A stretch of DNA of 64,000 nt. It comes from Paraburkholderia polaris (GTDB lineage Bacteria; Pseudomonadota; Gammaproteobacteria; Burkholderiales; Burkholderiaceae). Location of the stretch: the NCBI RefSeq assembly GCF_012927345.1, contig NZ_JABBGJ010000056.1, positions 1 through 64,000 on the forward strand. Direction: 5' to 3'. Position 1 is the first letter of the stretch; each line of letters opens with the position of its first letter. Both the position numbers and the translations under genes were made by a program. Below the pieces are notes generated by a model. It had not been told where the DNA came from. It searched no databases and saw only the letters and a list, made by a program, of their open reading frames with translations. Of this stretch, positions 27,447 through 35,711 are shown piece after piece.

Positions 27447-28794
27447 GTTGCTCCTCTCCCAAGTCCGCTAATTCGTGAGGCCTACCATTGGTCGGTACCC
27501 TTTGACTATCGTCGCGGCACATATAAGTGCGATTGAAGGGATACTCGCTTTGAGTAGCAAACAGTCCAGGCGCCCGCTGGTCGGGTGCCTCAACGATGCC
27601 ATCGGGGCGGGAGGCAAGAACCTGAAACAGGGACGTCCAACCCCTCTCGAATCCCATCGCGGAACCGGCAAGGTACAGGCGGTAAGCGCGTAGGATCCGT
27701 TCCGCATCTGGACCCAGCACGCGCCTCGCTTCGCTGAGACTCGACTCCAATGCGTCGGCCCAGTGCCACAGCGTCAAGGCATAGTGCGGGCGCCAACACT
27801 CGGCATCCACCGGCTCGAGATTTGCACGTGTCATCGCATCCAGCATGGCGCCGACATGCACGAGCTGACCGCCAGGGAAAATGTATTTTTCGATGAAATC
27901 ACCCATGCCGCCGTCAAGCGGCGCGTGCTCTGCGCCACCTGCGGTGATACAGTGGTTCATCAGAAGACCACCCGGCTTGAGCACCCGGTATATCTTGGCG
28001 AAGTACGGAATCAGGTTAGGCCGGCCTACGTGCTCGCACATGCCCACGGATGCCACCTTGTCGAATGGCCTCGATTCGTCGATATCGCGATAGTCCATTA
28101 AAAGCATGCGCACCCTGCCTTGCAAGCCCCTGGTTTCGATCAGCCGGTTGACATACTCGTATTGATTTCTCGACAGGGTGATCCCGGTAGCGTCGACGCC
28201 ATAGTGCTCCGCCGCCCATAGCAGGAGCCCACCCCAGCCTGCACCGATGTCGATGAAACGCTCGCCACAACGAAGTCTGAGTTTTTTGCAAATCTGGTCG
28301 AGTTTCGCCTCCTGCGCGTCGGCAAGCGTCATGGACGGATGGGCGAAGTAAGCGCAGGAATAAACCCGCTTCGGGTCGAGCCACAGGGCGTAGAAATCGT
28401 CCGACACGTCGTAGTGCCGCTGGATCTGCGCACTATCGCGCGCGCGACTGTGATGGCTGCGTTCCCAGATGTTACGTTGGGCTCGATTGATTGAACGAAG
28501 GAGCCAGCCTTCCGCCTCCCAGGTGGGATCGTCGCCGAACAAGGCCGGCGCTGTCGCCATCAGGTCGCGCATATTGCCTTCGATTTCGAGGCGGCCTTCC
28601 ACGTAATCTTCTGCTAACCGTCCGATCGCACCCTGCGCCAGATGCAGGAGCGCACGCATATCGCGGACGATGAATGCGAGACGAGGGTGGCTCGCGCCGA
28701 AGTGCTGTCCACCGGGAAGCCGGATGGAACACGCCAGCGCTAGATCGGCAAGGCGTTGCTCCGCCGTTCGGAGCAAGTGACGGGAAAGCGACAT
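27421..28794 (-). CDS. cfa: Cyclopropane-fatty-acyl-phospholipid synthase family protein
   Basis: 457 residues. The SAM-binding motif FIDIGAGWGGLLLWAAEHYGVDATGITLSRNQYEYVNRLI, the bicarbonate/active-site GMCEHVGRPNLIPYF and the HYDVSDDFYALWLDPKRVYSCAYF signature are present. It methylenates unsaturated membrane lipid chains, which lowers proton leak under acid or stationary stress. The C-terminal ~45 residues after FNRTYMCRD are non-conserved. GAGGCGGA precedes the ATG. Overlaps nnr by 26 nt. Confidence 0.92.
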   Translation of the reverse strand: MSLSRHLLRTAEQRLADLALACSIRLPGGQHFGASHPRLAFIVRDMRALLHLAQGAIGRLAEDYVEGRLEIEGNMRDLMATAPALFGDDPTWEAEGWLLRSINRAQRNIWERSHHSRARDSAQIQRHYDVSDDFYALWLDPKRVYSCAYFAHPSMTLADAQEAKLDQICKKLRLRCGERFIDIGAGWGGLLLWAAEHYGVDATGITLSRNQYEYVNRLIETRGLQGRVRMLLMDYRDIDESRPFDKVASVGMCEHVGRPNLIPYFAKIYRVLKPGGLLMNHCITAGGAEHAPLDGGMGDFIEKYIFPGGQLVHVGAMLDAMTRANLEPVDAECWRPHYALTLWHWADALESSLSEARRVLGPDAERILRAYRLYLAGSAMGFERGWTSLFQVLASRPDGIVEAPDQRAPGLFATQSEYPFNRTYMCRDDSQRVPTNGRPHELADLGEEQHEPADSTT

Positions 28795-28849
28795 GAATTC
28801 CGCCTCGCTGGTTCAGTGGACAGACTTTGGGCACCGCGGCGCGACGAAC

Positions 28850-29728
28850 TCACTCGGGGTCCGCTTTCGAGAGCGAGGTCTTCCAATACGCGTCTACCTT
28901 TTGACTGACCTCGTTAAAGTTAGCGCCATTATTGAGCTGGGTGCCACTAACCTCCGGCGCAGCCTTCATTGCACTGGGTGTTGCAGTCAGAACCAGGAGG
29001 CTGACGTTCGGCGTTACCTTGAAGTCTGCCCATGGAACCGGGACATATTTCTCGTCGATCCCGAATACACCGCCCCGACCGATCACCAGATACGCAATCT
29101 TGCCGGTCTGCGGACTTGTCACAATGTCGTGAACACTACCCAATGCTTCATCTTGTGGGTTGCGAACCTCGGTGCCGACAAGCTGGTCTGAATTGAACGA
29201 AATATTCTGGCCGGTGACTGGTTGCGCGGAAGCAATCTGGCGCTGCTCCCAACCATTCATTCTCGCTAGCGGCGCGCCGGTGCCGTGCAAGCTGCTCACG
29301 TAGCTCTGGTAGATTCCGCGACTCGTGGTGAGGAGCGCTTCACATTGCTGCTGCTGGCCGTGTCGAGCCAGAATATTTGCTGAGACTAGCAGAGCCCGAA
29401 TTTCATAACCGGGGCGGGCATCTCTGACGCCATCTGATGCGACAGCCGGGTATTCATCGCCGGGGTAGCCGTACCAACCATACCCTGATGCGCTTGCGGG
29501 GGAGCCGTATCCGTAGCGAGACCCACCCAGCCAGTAACCGTCTTTAGCGATCGACAGGTTGAAGGTATGAAGGTCCGAGAGGCATTTCTGCGCTCCACCT
29601 ACCACCTTGGAGGGTGCAGTGGTGTGAACGGCGGCAGTGCCTGTCGAGTTCGCCGCAGCAGAAACCGAACAGGCGAGTCCCAAACAGGTCGTCGCAGCCA
29701 GATACCCTGCCAATATAGATAATTTCAT
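28850..29728 (-). CDS. Exported PRC-barrel domain protein
   Basis: 292 residues. Signal peptide MKLSILAGYLAATTCLGLACSVSAAA, cleavage likely after SAA. A Gly/Tyr/Ser-rich segment (residues ~70-95) and a helical part with two Cys (CLSDLH, CEALL) precede a single PRC-barrel domain at about 180-245 (QLVGTEVRNPQDEALGSVHDIVTSPQTGKIAYLVIGRG...YVPVPW). Predicted periplasmic. It heads the PRC-cfa-nnr group under element A2. Confidence 0.85.
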   Translation of the reverse strand: MKLSILAGYLAATTCLGLACSVSAAANSTGTAAVHTTAPSKVVGGAQKCLSDLHTFNLSIAKDGYWLGGSRYGYGSPASASGYGWYGYPGDEYPAVASDGVRDARPGYEIRALLVSANILARHGQQQQCEALLTTSRGIYQSYVSSLHGTGAPLARMNGWEQRQIASAQPVTGQNISFNSDQLVGTEVRNPQDEALGSVHDIVTSPQTGKIAYLVIGRGGVFGIDEKYVPVPWADFKVTPNVSLLVLTATPSAMKAAPEVSGTQLNNGANFNEVSQKVDAYWKTSLSKADPE

Positions 29729-29797
29729 TTCGCTTTCCTCATTGTCACCGTTTCAAGTACCTCGCAAATGCGAGCACAGTTTGCGGCAGGCACCTTG

Positions 29798-29844
29798 ATC
29801 TTAATGAGCAATGAGCAGCATGGGCAGACTCGGAAACTACTCAC
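29798..29844 (-). promoter_or_regulatory. Element A2 promoter facing the exported PRC-barrel gene
   Basis: GTGAGTAGTTTCCGAGTCTG at 29825-29844 (minus strand) with TAAGAT at 29798-29803, hexamer starting at position 42 of the element. Leader of about 65 nt to the ATG at 29728. Confidence 0.75.
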
Positions 29845-29856
29845 GACATCGACTGA

Positions 29857-32229
29857 CTAGGCAATATTCAGTTGTCGGAAGATGGGAATCTTGAGCGCGT
29901 TCAGCGCAACCGAAAATACAATCGCCGCCACCAGCACGCAGGCGGCCACCTCGGCGGAAATCGGTGCCATCGCGATTCCGCCAACAGCAAGGATCAAAGC
30001 GATCAGGATATCGGCGACAGACGAAACGATCAGCCAGAGGCTCGGACGTGGGCCCCACATTTTCCGGCGTCCACGGATGGCGTAGAGCGTTGCCTGACTG
30101 CCGAACACAAGAAGAACGAACGTCAGCGTGCGCAGTCCATCTATCCCGAGATGCAGAACGTAGTGCCCGATGGCCAGGCCACCGCCGCAGAACGCGAGCA
30201 ATGCCACGCCGATCGCAATGCCAGCGAGCGTCAGGTTGCCGATCTTCCATGCATTGGGGGTGGGCGACGGATCGACGTTGTCGGTGGTCAACGACATCGC
30301 GAGGAAGTCGCCCGCGATCATCAGGATCACCATCAGAAGCGGCGTTAGCACGGCCTGTCCAGTCATCACCAGACCCATCACGAGCAGCATCGAAGTGACG
30401 ATTTTCTTGAGGATCGAATTGAGCGTATAGGTCTGAATGCGCTGAAAGGTGACTCGCCCTTCTTTTACCGCCGCCACAATACCCCTGAGCCCCGGCTCGG
30501 TAAGTACCATGCCGGCGGCCGATTTCGCGACGTCGGTTGCCGTTGATACAGCAATGCCGATCTGCGCCTGACGCAGCGCGGGTGCATCGTTCGCGCCGTC
30601 GCCGCACATCCCGACAATGTGGCCGCCGTGTTGAAACGCCTTGACGAGTTTGTACTTGTCCTCGGGCAATACGCCCGCGAACACCGCATAGGCGTCAGGC
30701 CGGATGTCAGCTGGAATGGCGCCTGGGGGACAGGTCGCACCGTCAAGTCCCACCGCATGCGCAACGATGGCGGCTGTGGCAGGCGCGTCACCCGTCACCA
30801 TCACGACTTGCACGCCAAGTCCATGCAATTCAGTCACAAGCGCGGCAGAGTCATCGCGCGGCGGGTCGCTTAGCGCGATAAGCCCGGCGAGCTTTAATGC
30901 CGAGGGTGCACCGGTCGCCACCGCCAACACCCGAAAGCCTTTCCCTTCCAGCTCGCTTGCCTGCGCTGCGGCTGCCGGCGACGGCTCAGCGAGTGCCGCA
31001 ACGACCGCGAACGCGCCCTTCACGATTTTTAGCGTGGCGCCGCTCGAATCGGTGGCGCTCGCTTCGGACATCTTCTTAGCGGGATCGAACGGCGTGAAGT
31101 CGGTCACCTTCAGTGCCGTTGCCTTGATGTCGTCTGAGGCGGCCGCCCGAATTGAGCTATCGACCGGATCCTGGCTACCTTCCGCGCTCGCCAGCGCCGC
31201 CAGTAAGAGGACGTGCCCTTTGTCGAGACCAGGGCCTGGCCAGACCGTCGTCACTGTCAGTGCGTTGCGCGTGAGCGTGCCGGTCTTGTCGGCGCACAGT
31301 ACATCCACGGTCCCGGCTTCATCCACGGCGGTCAGTCGAGTCGACAGGACGCCGCGCGCGGCCAACGCGCGTGCGCCGAGTGCGGCCGACAACGTGAACG
31401 TGGCGGGTAGCGCAACCGGGATCGAGGCCAGCACGGCGGTGAGCACCAGCGGGATGATGTCGGCAAACGGAATCCGCAAATACAATGCACCGCCGATCAG
31501 CAGCACGATTACAACGCCACTGAATAGGGCGAGATTGCGGACGACCAGTAGCACAGCCTTCTGCTGCGAACTCACCACGTGCGCGGTGCGCACCAGTTCG
31601 GCAGTGCGGCCGAAACGTGTCTTGGTGCCCGTAGCCGTCACTACCGCCACTGCCGCGCCGCGGCGCACCAGCGCGCCCGCAAAAGTCTGCGTACCGGCCG
31701 TGGCTTCGATCGGCACCGATTCGCCGGTGAGCATCGAATGATCGAGCAGTGCGTTGCCCGACAGCAGACGCATGTCCGCCGCCACGATGCCCCCGAGCGA
31801 GAGTTTGACGACATCGCCCGGCACGAGGTCAGCGGCGGCAATGGTCGACCATGTTCCGTCGCGGCAGACCGACGCGTTCAATGCAAGGCGTGATTTCAGC
31901 GCCGCGAGTGTGGCCTGAGCACGGCTTTCCTGAAACAGCCCAAGCACGGCGTTGAATACCAGCAGCCCGGCGATGATGCCCGCCTCGACGTACTTGCCAA
32001 GCACCAACTGAAGAACGATCGCCGCTTCGAGCATCCATGGCACGGGAGACCAGAATTTCCCGATTGCCGTGCGCAAGGGGTGCACCGACGTGTCAGGCAT
32101 GGCGTTCGGGCCGGACTGGGCGAGTCGCTGGCGAGCTTCACCGGAACTTAGACCGCCTGGTGCGGGTGCGTTGGAGACGGCCGTCTCATCAGCTGGCGGT
32201 GCGGGAGTGACCACGGCCGTGTCGCTCAT
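29857..32229 (-). CDS. P3A-type plasma-membrane proton-exporting ATPase
   Basis: 790 residues. The phosphorylation site VLCADKTGTLTRNALTV, actuator TGES (LTGESVPIEA), MVTGDAPATAAIVA and GDGANDAPALRQAQIGIAV are intact. The membrane helix IPVALPATFTLSAALGARALAARGVLSTRLTAVDEAG matches Pma1-like H+-ATPases rather than heavy-metal or Ca2+ pumps (no CPx motif). It starts 4 nt inside the arcC stop, so it is an arcABC operon member: the pump would spend ATP to export protons or hold the gradient when respiration stops. Ends NALKIPIFRQLNIA. Confidence 0.92.
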   Translation of the reverse strand: MSDTAVVTPAPPADETAVSNAPAPGGLSSGEARQRLAQSGPNAMPDTSVHPLRTAIGKFWSPVPWMLEAAIVLQLVLGKYVEAGIIAGLLVFNAVLGLFQESRAQATLAALKSRLALNASVCRDGTWSTIAAADLVPGDVVKLSLGGIVAADMRLLSGNALLDHSMLTGESVPIEATAGTQTFAGALVRRGAAVAVVTATGTKTRFGRTAELVRTAHVVSSQQKAVLLVVRNLALFSGVVIVLLIGGALYLRIPFADIIPLVLTAVLASIPVALPATFTLSAALGARALAARGVLSTRLTAVDEAGTVDVLCADKTGTLTRNALTVTTVWPGPGLDKGHVLLLAALASAEGSQDPVDSSIRAAASDDIKATALKVTDFTPFDPAKKMSEASATDSSGATLKIVKGAFAVVAALAEPSPAAAAQASELEGKGFRVLAVATGAPSALKLAGLIALSDPPRDDSAALVTELHGLGVQVVMVTGDAPATAAIVAHAVGLDGATCPPGAIPADIRPDAYAVFAGVLPEDKYKLVKAFQHGGHIVGMCGDGANDAPALRQAQIGIAVSTATDVAKSAAGMVLTEPGLRGIVAAVKEGRVTFQRIQTYTLNSILKKIVTSMLLVMGLVMTGQAVLTPLLMVILMIAGDFLAMSLTTDNVDPSPTPNAWKIGNLTLAGIAIGVALLAFCGGGLAIGHYVLHLGIDGLRTLTFVLLVFGSQATLYAIRGRRKMWGPRPSLWLIVSSVADILIALILAVGGIAMAPISAEVAACVLVAAIVFSVALNALKIPIFRQLNIA

Positions 32230-33203
32230 GAGATCGGCTCCGGAGTCTCATTGCTGCTGACATCGATATCTCTTGGCCCTTCTTCGAGCTGCGCCTGACC
32301 CAATACTATCGAGGTACCGGCTGTGCCGGCGACCATCTTCCCTACGTCGTCGAGTGAACCGATGACCGCGCGATTGCGCGTACGCAGGGTGAACTCACAG
32401 GCCGCTTCGACCTTCGGTCCCATCGAACCCGCTGCAAATGCAAGCTTGCTGAGGGACGCGGGGCTCGCGCGGCGCACTGGTCGCTGTGACACCGTGCCCC
32501 AATCAAGGTAGAGACCGCGCACATCCGTTGCAATGACAAACAGATCCGCCTCGATCTCTCTGGCGAGCAGTGCCGCGCTGCGATCTTTGTCGATAACCGC
32601 TTCCACTCCGCGATAGTGCCCATCCGCCCCGGCGACGACCGGAATGCCTCCGCCTCCCGCGCAGATCACGATCGACCCATGCGCGAGCAACCATCGCACC
32701 GGCTGCACCTGAAGCATCCCCACGGGCTTGGGACTCGCAACCACGCGGCGGTATGCCGGACCGTCGAGCGCCATAGTCCAGCCTTTGTCACGCGTGGCAG
32801 TGTTCGCATCGGCCTGGCTGTACATCGCGCCGATCGGCTTGTCGGGCCGCGCGAAAGCGGGATCGTCGGGGTTGACTTCCACCATGGTCAGCATACTTGT
32901 ACAAACGCGCTGGCCCAGCAGACTGTTGCGCAACTCGAGTTCTAACAGATACCCGATCAGACCTTCTGTCTCAGCATCCAGTACGTCGAGCGGAAAGCGT
33001 TCGTCTTCCGGCATGCCCATGCCTTGCGATGCCAACAGACCCACTTGAGGGCCGTTGCCATGGACGATCACGAGGCTGTTGCCGCTCGCGATTTTCGCCA
33101 GTTGAGCAGCCGCGCGCCGCACATTTTCGCGCTGAGCCTCGACGCTCGGATGTTCCCCACGCCTGAGCAAAGCATTTCCGCCAAGTGCGACCACAATGCG
33201 CAT
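32226..33203 (-). CDS. arcC: Carbamate kinase
   Basis: 325 residues. Begins MRIVVALGGNALLRRGE, then SLVIVHGNGPQVGLLASQ, and the C-terminal SMGPKVEAACEF region, all family hallmarks. Transfers the carbamoyl phosphate phosphate to ADP, the ATP-yielding step of the arginine deiminase pathway. It overlaps the ATPase gene by 4 nt and follows arcB by 11 nt. Confidence 0.95.
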   Translation of the reverse strand: MRIVVALGGNALLRRGEHPSVEAQRENVRRAAAQLAKIASGNSLVIVHGNGPQVGLLASQGMGMPEDERFPLDVLDAETEGLIGYLLELELRNSLLGQRVCTSMLTMVEVNPDDPAFARPDKPIGAMYSQADANTATRDKGWTMALDGPAYRRVVASPKPVGMLQVQPVRWLLAHGSIVICAGGGGIPVVAGADGHYRGVEAVIDKDRSAALLAREIEADLFVIATDVRGLYLDWGTVSQRPVRRASPASLSKLAFAAGSMGPKVEAACEFTLRTRNRAVIGSLDDVGKMVAGTAGTSIVLGQAQLEEGPRDIDVSSNETPEPIS

Positions 33204-33214
33204 CTCAACCTCCG

Positions 33215-34216
33215 TTATCCGTCAAGCGTTGCGACCAGAATCGCCTTGATCGTATGCAGCCGGTTTTCCGCCTGCTCGAACACGATCGAAGCCTCGGACT
33301 CAAACACCTGGTCGGTCACCTCCACACCGCTCGCAAGGTCATACTCATCGGCTATCTTCTTGCCCAGCTCTGTTTGCGTGTCGTGAAACGCGGGCAGACA
33401 ATGCATGAACTTGACGCGCGGGTTTCCCGTAGCTGCGAGCAGCGCAGCATTGACCTGGTACGGCAGCAATTCCTTGATGCGCTCGCCCCATTTCTCGAAC
33501 GGCTCGCCCATCGAGACCCAGACGTCGGTGTAAATGAAGTCGACACCCTTGACCGCTTCATGAGGCAGGTCGGTCAACGTCAGGCGCGCACCAGTCGTGG
33601 CAGCAATCGCGCGACATTGCGCAACCAGTTCGTCCTGAGGCCACAGGTGACGCGGAGCACAGAGCCGCACATCCATACCCAGCTTGGCGCCGACGATCAT
33701 CAGCGAGTTGCCGGTGTTGTTGTGCGCATCGCCGACGTAAGCGTATGCCACGTCGTGCAAACGTTTATCGCTGAATTCACGCATCGTGAGCACGTCGGCG
33801 AGCATCTGGGTCGGATGAAACTCGTCCGTCAAACCGTTGTAGACCGGCACGCCGGCGAACTTCGCGAGTTCTTCGACGACATCCTGACCGAAGCCGCGGT
33901 ATTCGATTGCGTCGAACATTCGGCCGAGCACGCGCGCGGTGTCCTTGATCGACTCCTTATGACCAATCTGGGAGCCGCTTGAATCCAGGTACGTCACGTG
34001 CGCGCCCTGATCGTGCGCGGCCACCTCGAACGCGCAACGGGTACGTGTCGACGTCTTCTCGAAGATGAGTGCGATGTTCTTGCCGCTCAGACGCTGGCTT
34101 TCATTTCCCGCATACTTCGCCCGCTTCAGATCGCGCGACAAATCCAGCAGAAAGTGAATCTGACGCGGCGTATATTCCATCAGCGTCAGGTAGCTTCGAT
34201 TATGTACGTTGAACAT
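33215..34216 (-). CDS. arcB: Ornithine carbamoyltransferase, catabolic
   Basis: 333 residues. Carbamoyl phosphate site FEKTSTRTRCAFEVAAHDQGAH, carbamoyl motif EFHPTQMLADVLTM and ornithine site KFMHCLPAFHD are present. The ~333-residue length and operon position between arcA and arcC fit the catabolic (citrulline phosphorolysis) enzyme. Confidence 0.95.
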   Translation of the reverse strand: MFNVHNRSYLTLMEYTPRQIHFLLDLSRDLKRAKYAGNESQRLSGKNIALIFEKTSTRTRCAFEVAAHDQGAHVTYLDSSGSQIGHKESIKDTARVLGRMFDAIEYRGFGQDVVEELAKFAGVPVYNGLTDEFHPTQMLADVLTMREFSDKRLHDVAYAYVGDAHNNTGNSLMIVGAKLGMDVRLCAPRHLWPQDELVAQCRAIAATTGARLTLTDLPHEAVKGVDFIYTDVWVSMGEPFEKWGERIKELLPYQVNAALLAATGNPRVKFMHCLPAFHDTQTELGKKIADEYDLASGVEVTDQVFESEASIVFEQAENRLHTIKAILVATLDG

Positions 34217-34250
34217 GATTGAGTCCGTAGTTGGGCAGGCGGCCCAAGGC

Positions 34251-35477
34251 TTAAAGTTCGACCGGGTCGCGTTCGACCGGGCAACTCAGACAATGCGTAC
34301 CGCCGCGGCCTCGTCCAAGTTCGCCGCCGGGCACTTCGATCACGTTGACGCCCGCATCCCGCATTTTCTGATTGGTGTAGGTATTGCGGTCGTAGGCAAG
34401 CACGACCCCGCGGTCGAGCGCGAGCACGTTGTTGCCGTCGTCCCATTGCTCACGCTCGGCTGCGTAAGTGTCCCCGCCGGTCGTCAGGACTCGCAGCGTG
34501 TGCACGCCCAGCGCGCCGGCCACCACTTGCAGGAACGTCTGCTCATGACGTTCATAGCGAACTTCGCCCGGCACATCGCCCGGATAGAGACTGGTGCAAC
34601 GAATCCGGTCTGCTATCTCCGGATAGATGCTGACAAGATCGATATCCAGGAATGAAAATATCGTGTCCAGATGCATCGACGTCCGCATCTTTGCCAGTTG
34701 GCACGCAATTACCCGCCGTGCCCCGTTAGCGGCGAACAGCCGACGCGCCAATTGGGTCACGGCCTGAGGGCTGGAACGCTCGCCCATTCCCATGAGCACG
34801 ACGCCCTGTCCTATTGACATGACATCGCCGCCCTCAAGTGTTTCGGCACCGTAATGCTGTTGCAGGTCGCCACCCCACCACATGTTGGCCGCGCCGGAGA
34901 AACGAGGGTGGAAATGGTAGATCGCATCGAGCAGCAATCCCTCCTTTTTACGTGCTGGCCAGAACATCGGCGAGAGCACGACCCCATCGTAGATCCACGC
35001 GCTGGGATCTCGCTGAAAGATCAGATTGACGAGCGGTTGAATGACGAAATCGGAATCTTCGAGATATCCGCCGAAGAGACCGCGCGCATCGAACGGCAAT
35101 TCGGCCTTCGCCACGCCGCCTACAAGCAATTCGGCCAGCCGTGCCGGACGCATCTCCGCGAGCCACGTACGCAATTCCCGCGACATGCCGGTCCCGACCT
35201 CTTCCTCGACGATGCGGCGGTCCAGAATCCAGTCGCGCGCGACGCGATCGGCGCACACATCGGTCAGCAAATCCCCGAACTCCAGCACCTCGATGGCTCG
35301 CTCACGCATCGCCGTTGTGAAGTACGCGTGATCCTCGATCGCCCGATCGACCCAGATTACGTCGTCGAACAGCAATGCCCCGCAATTGGCAGGCGTAAGT
35401 CGTCGGTGGGCCAGTCCGGGGCGGCACACCATCACCGTGCGAAGCTTGCCGACTTCTGAATGAACGCCTAAAGCCAT
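34251..35477 (-). CDS. arcA: Arginine deiminase
   Basis: 408 residues. N-terminus VHSEVGKLRTVMVCRPGLAHRRLTP, substrate-binding HLDTIFSFLDIDLVSIYPE and the catalytic Cys near the end (GGTHCLSCPVERDP). The start at 35477 is supported by AAGGAG 8 nt upstream; an in-frame reading to 35564 lacks homology. Converts arginine to citrulline and ammonia, raising pH. First gene of arcABC-ATPase. Confidence 0.96.
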   Translation of the reverse strand: MALGVHSEVGKLRTVMVCRPGLAHRRLTPANCGALLFDDVIWVDRAIEDHAYFTTAMRERAIEVLEFGDLLTDVCADRVARDWILDRRIVEEEVGTGMSRELRTWLAEMRPARLAELLVGGVAKAELPFDARGLFGGYLEDSDFVIQPLVNLIFQRDPSAWIYDGVVLSPMFWPARKKEGLLLDAIYHFHPRFSGAANMWWGGDLQQHYGAETLEGGDVMSIGQGVVLMGMGERSSPQAVTQLARRLFAANGARRVIACQLAKMRTSMHLDTIFSFLDIDLVSIYPEIADRIRCTSLYPGDVPGEVRYERHEQTFLQVVAGALGVHTLRVLTTGGDTYAAEREQWDDGNNVLALDRGVVLAYDRNTYTNQKMRDAGVNVIEVPGGELGRGRGGTHCLSCPVERDPVEL

Positions 35478-35562
35478 GGGTGCTTCTCCTTGCGATCGAT
35501 GCGCCTCGGCGCCGTCACGGCGGACCCGCGCCGCGAAGATCTCGCCGGGATCCTCCATAAGC

Positions 35563-35606
35563 ACGATGCGACCTTAAGCAACGGGTGTCGGTACGGTGCC
35601 GTACCG
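35563..35606 (-). promoter_or_regulatory. Element B3: dyad and downstream hexamer before arcA
   Basis: The perfect CGGTAC-GGTGCC-GTACCG dyad lies at 35589-35606; reading toward arcA, CATCGT follows at 35563-35568, 20 nt after the dyad. The leader to the arcA ATG would be about 80 nt. Confidence 0.65.
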
Positions 35607-35711
35607 GGACGGGTGTATGACCAGACCGTGGCGGACGCAGACCGTCAAAGATATGCGTCCGCATGACACTCGTTGCCCCACGTTGCCGGCGGATCAAACT
35701 GAGGTCCGGAA

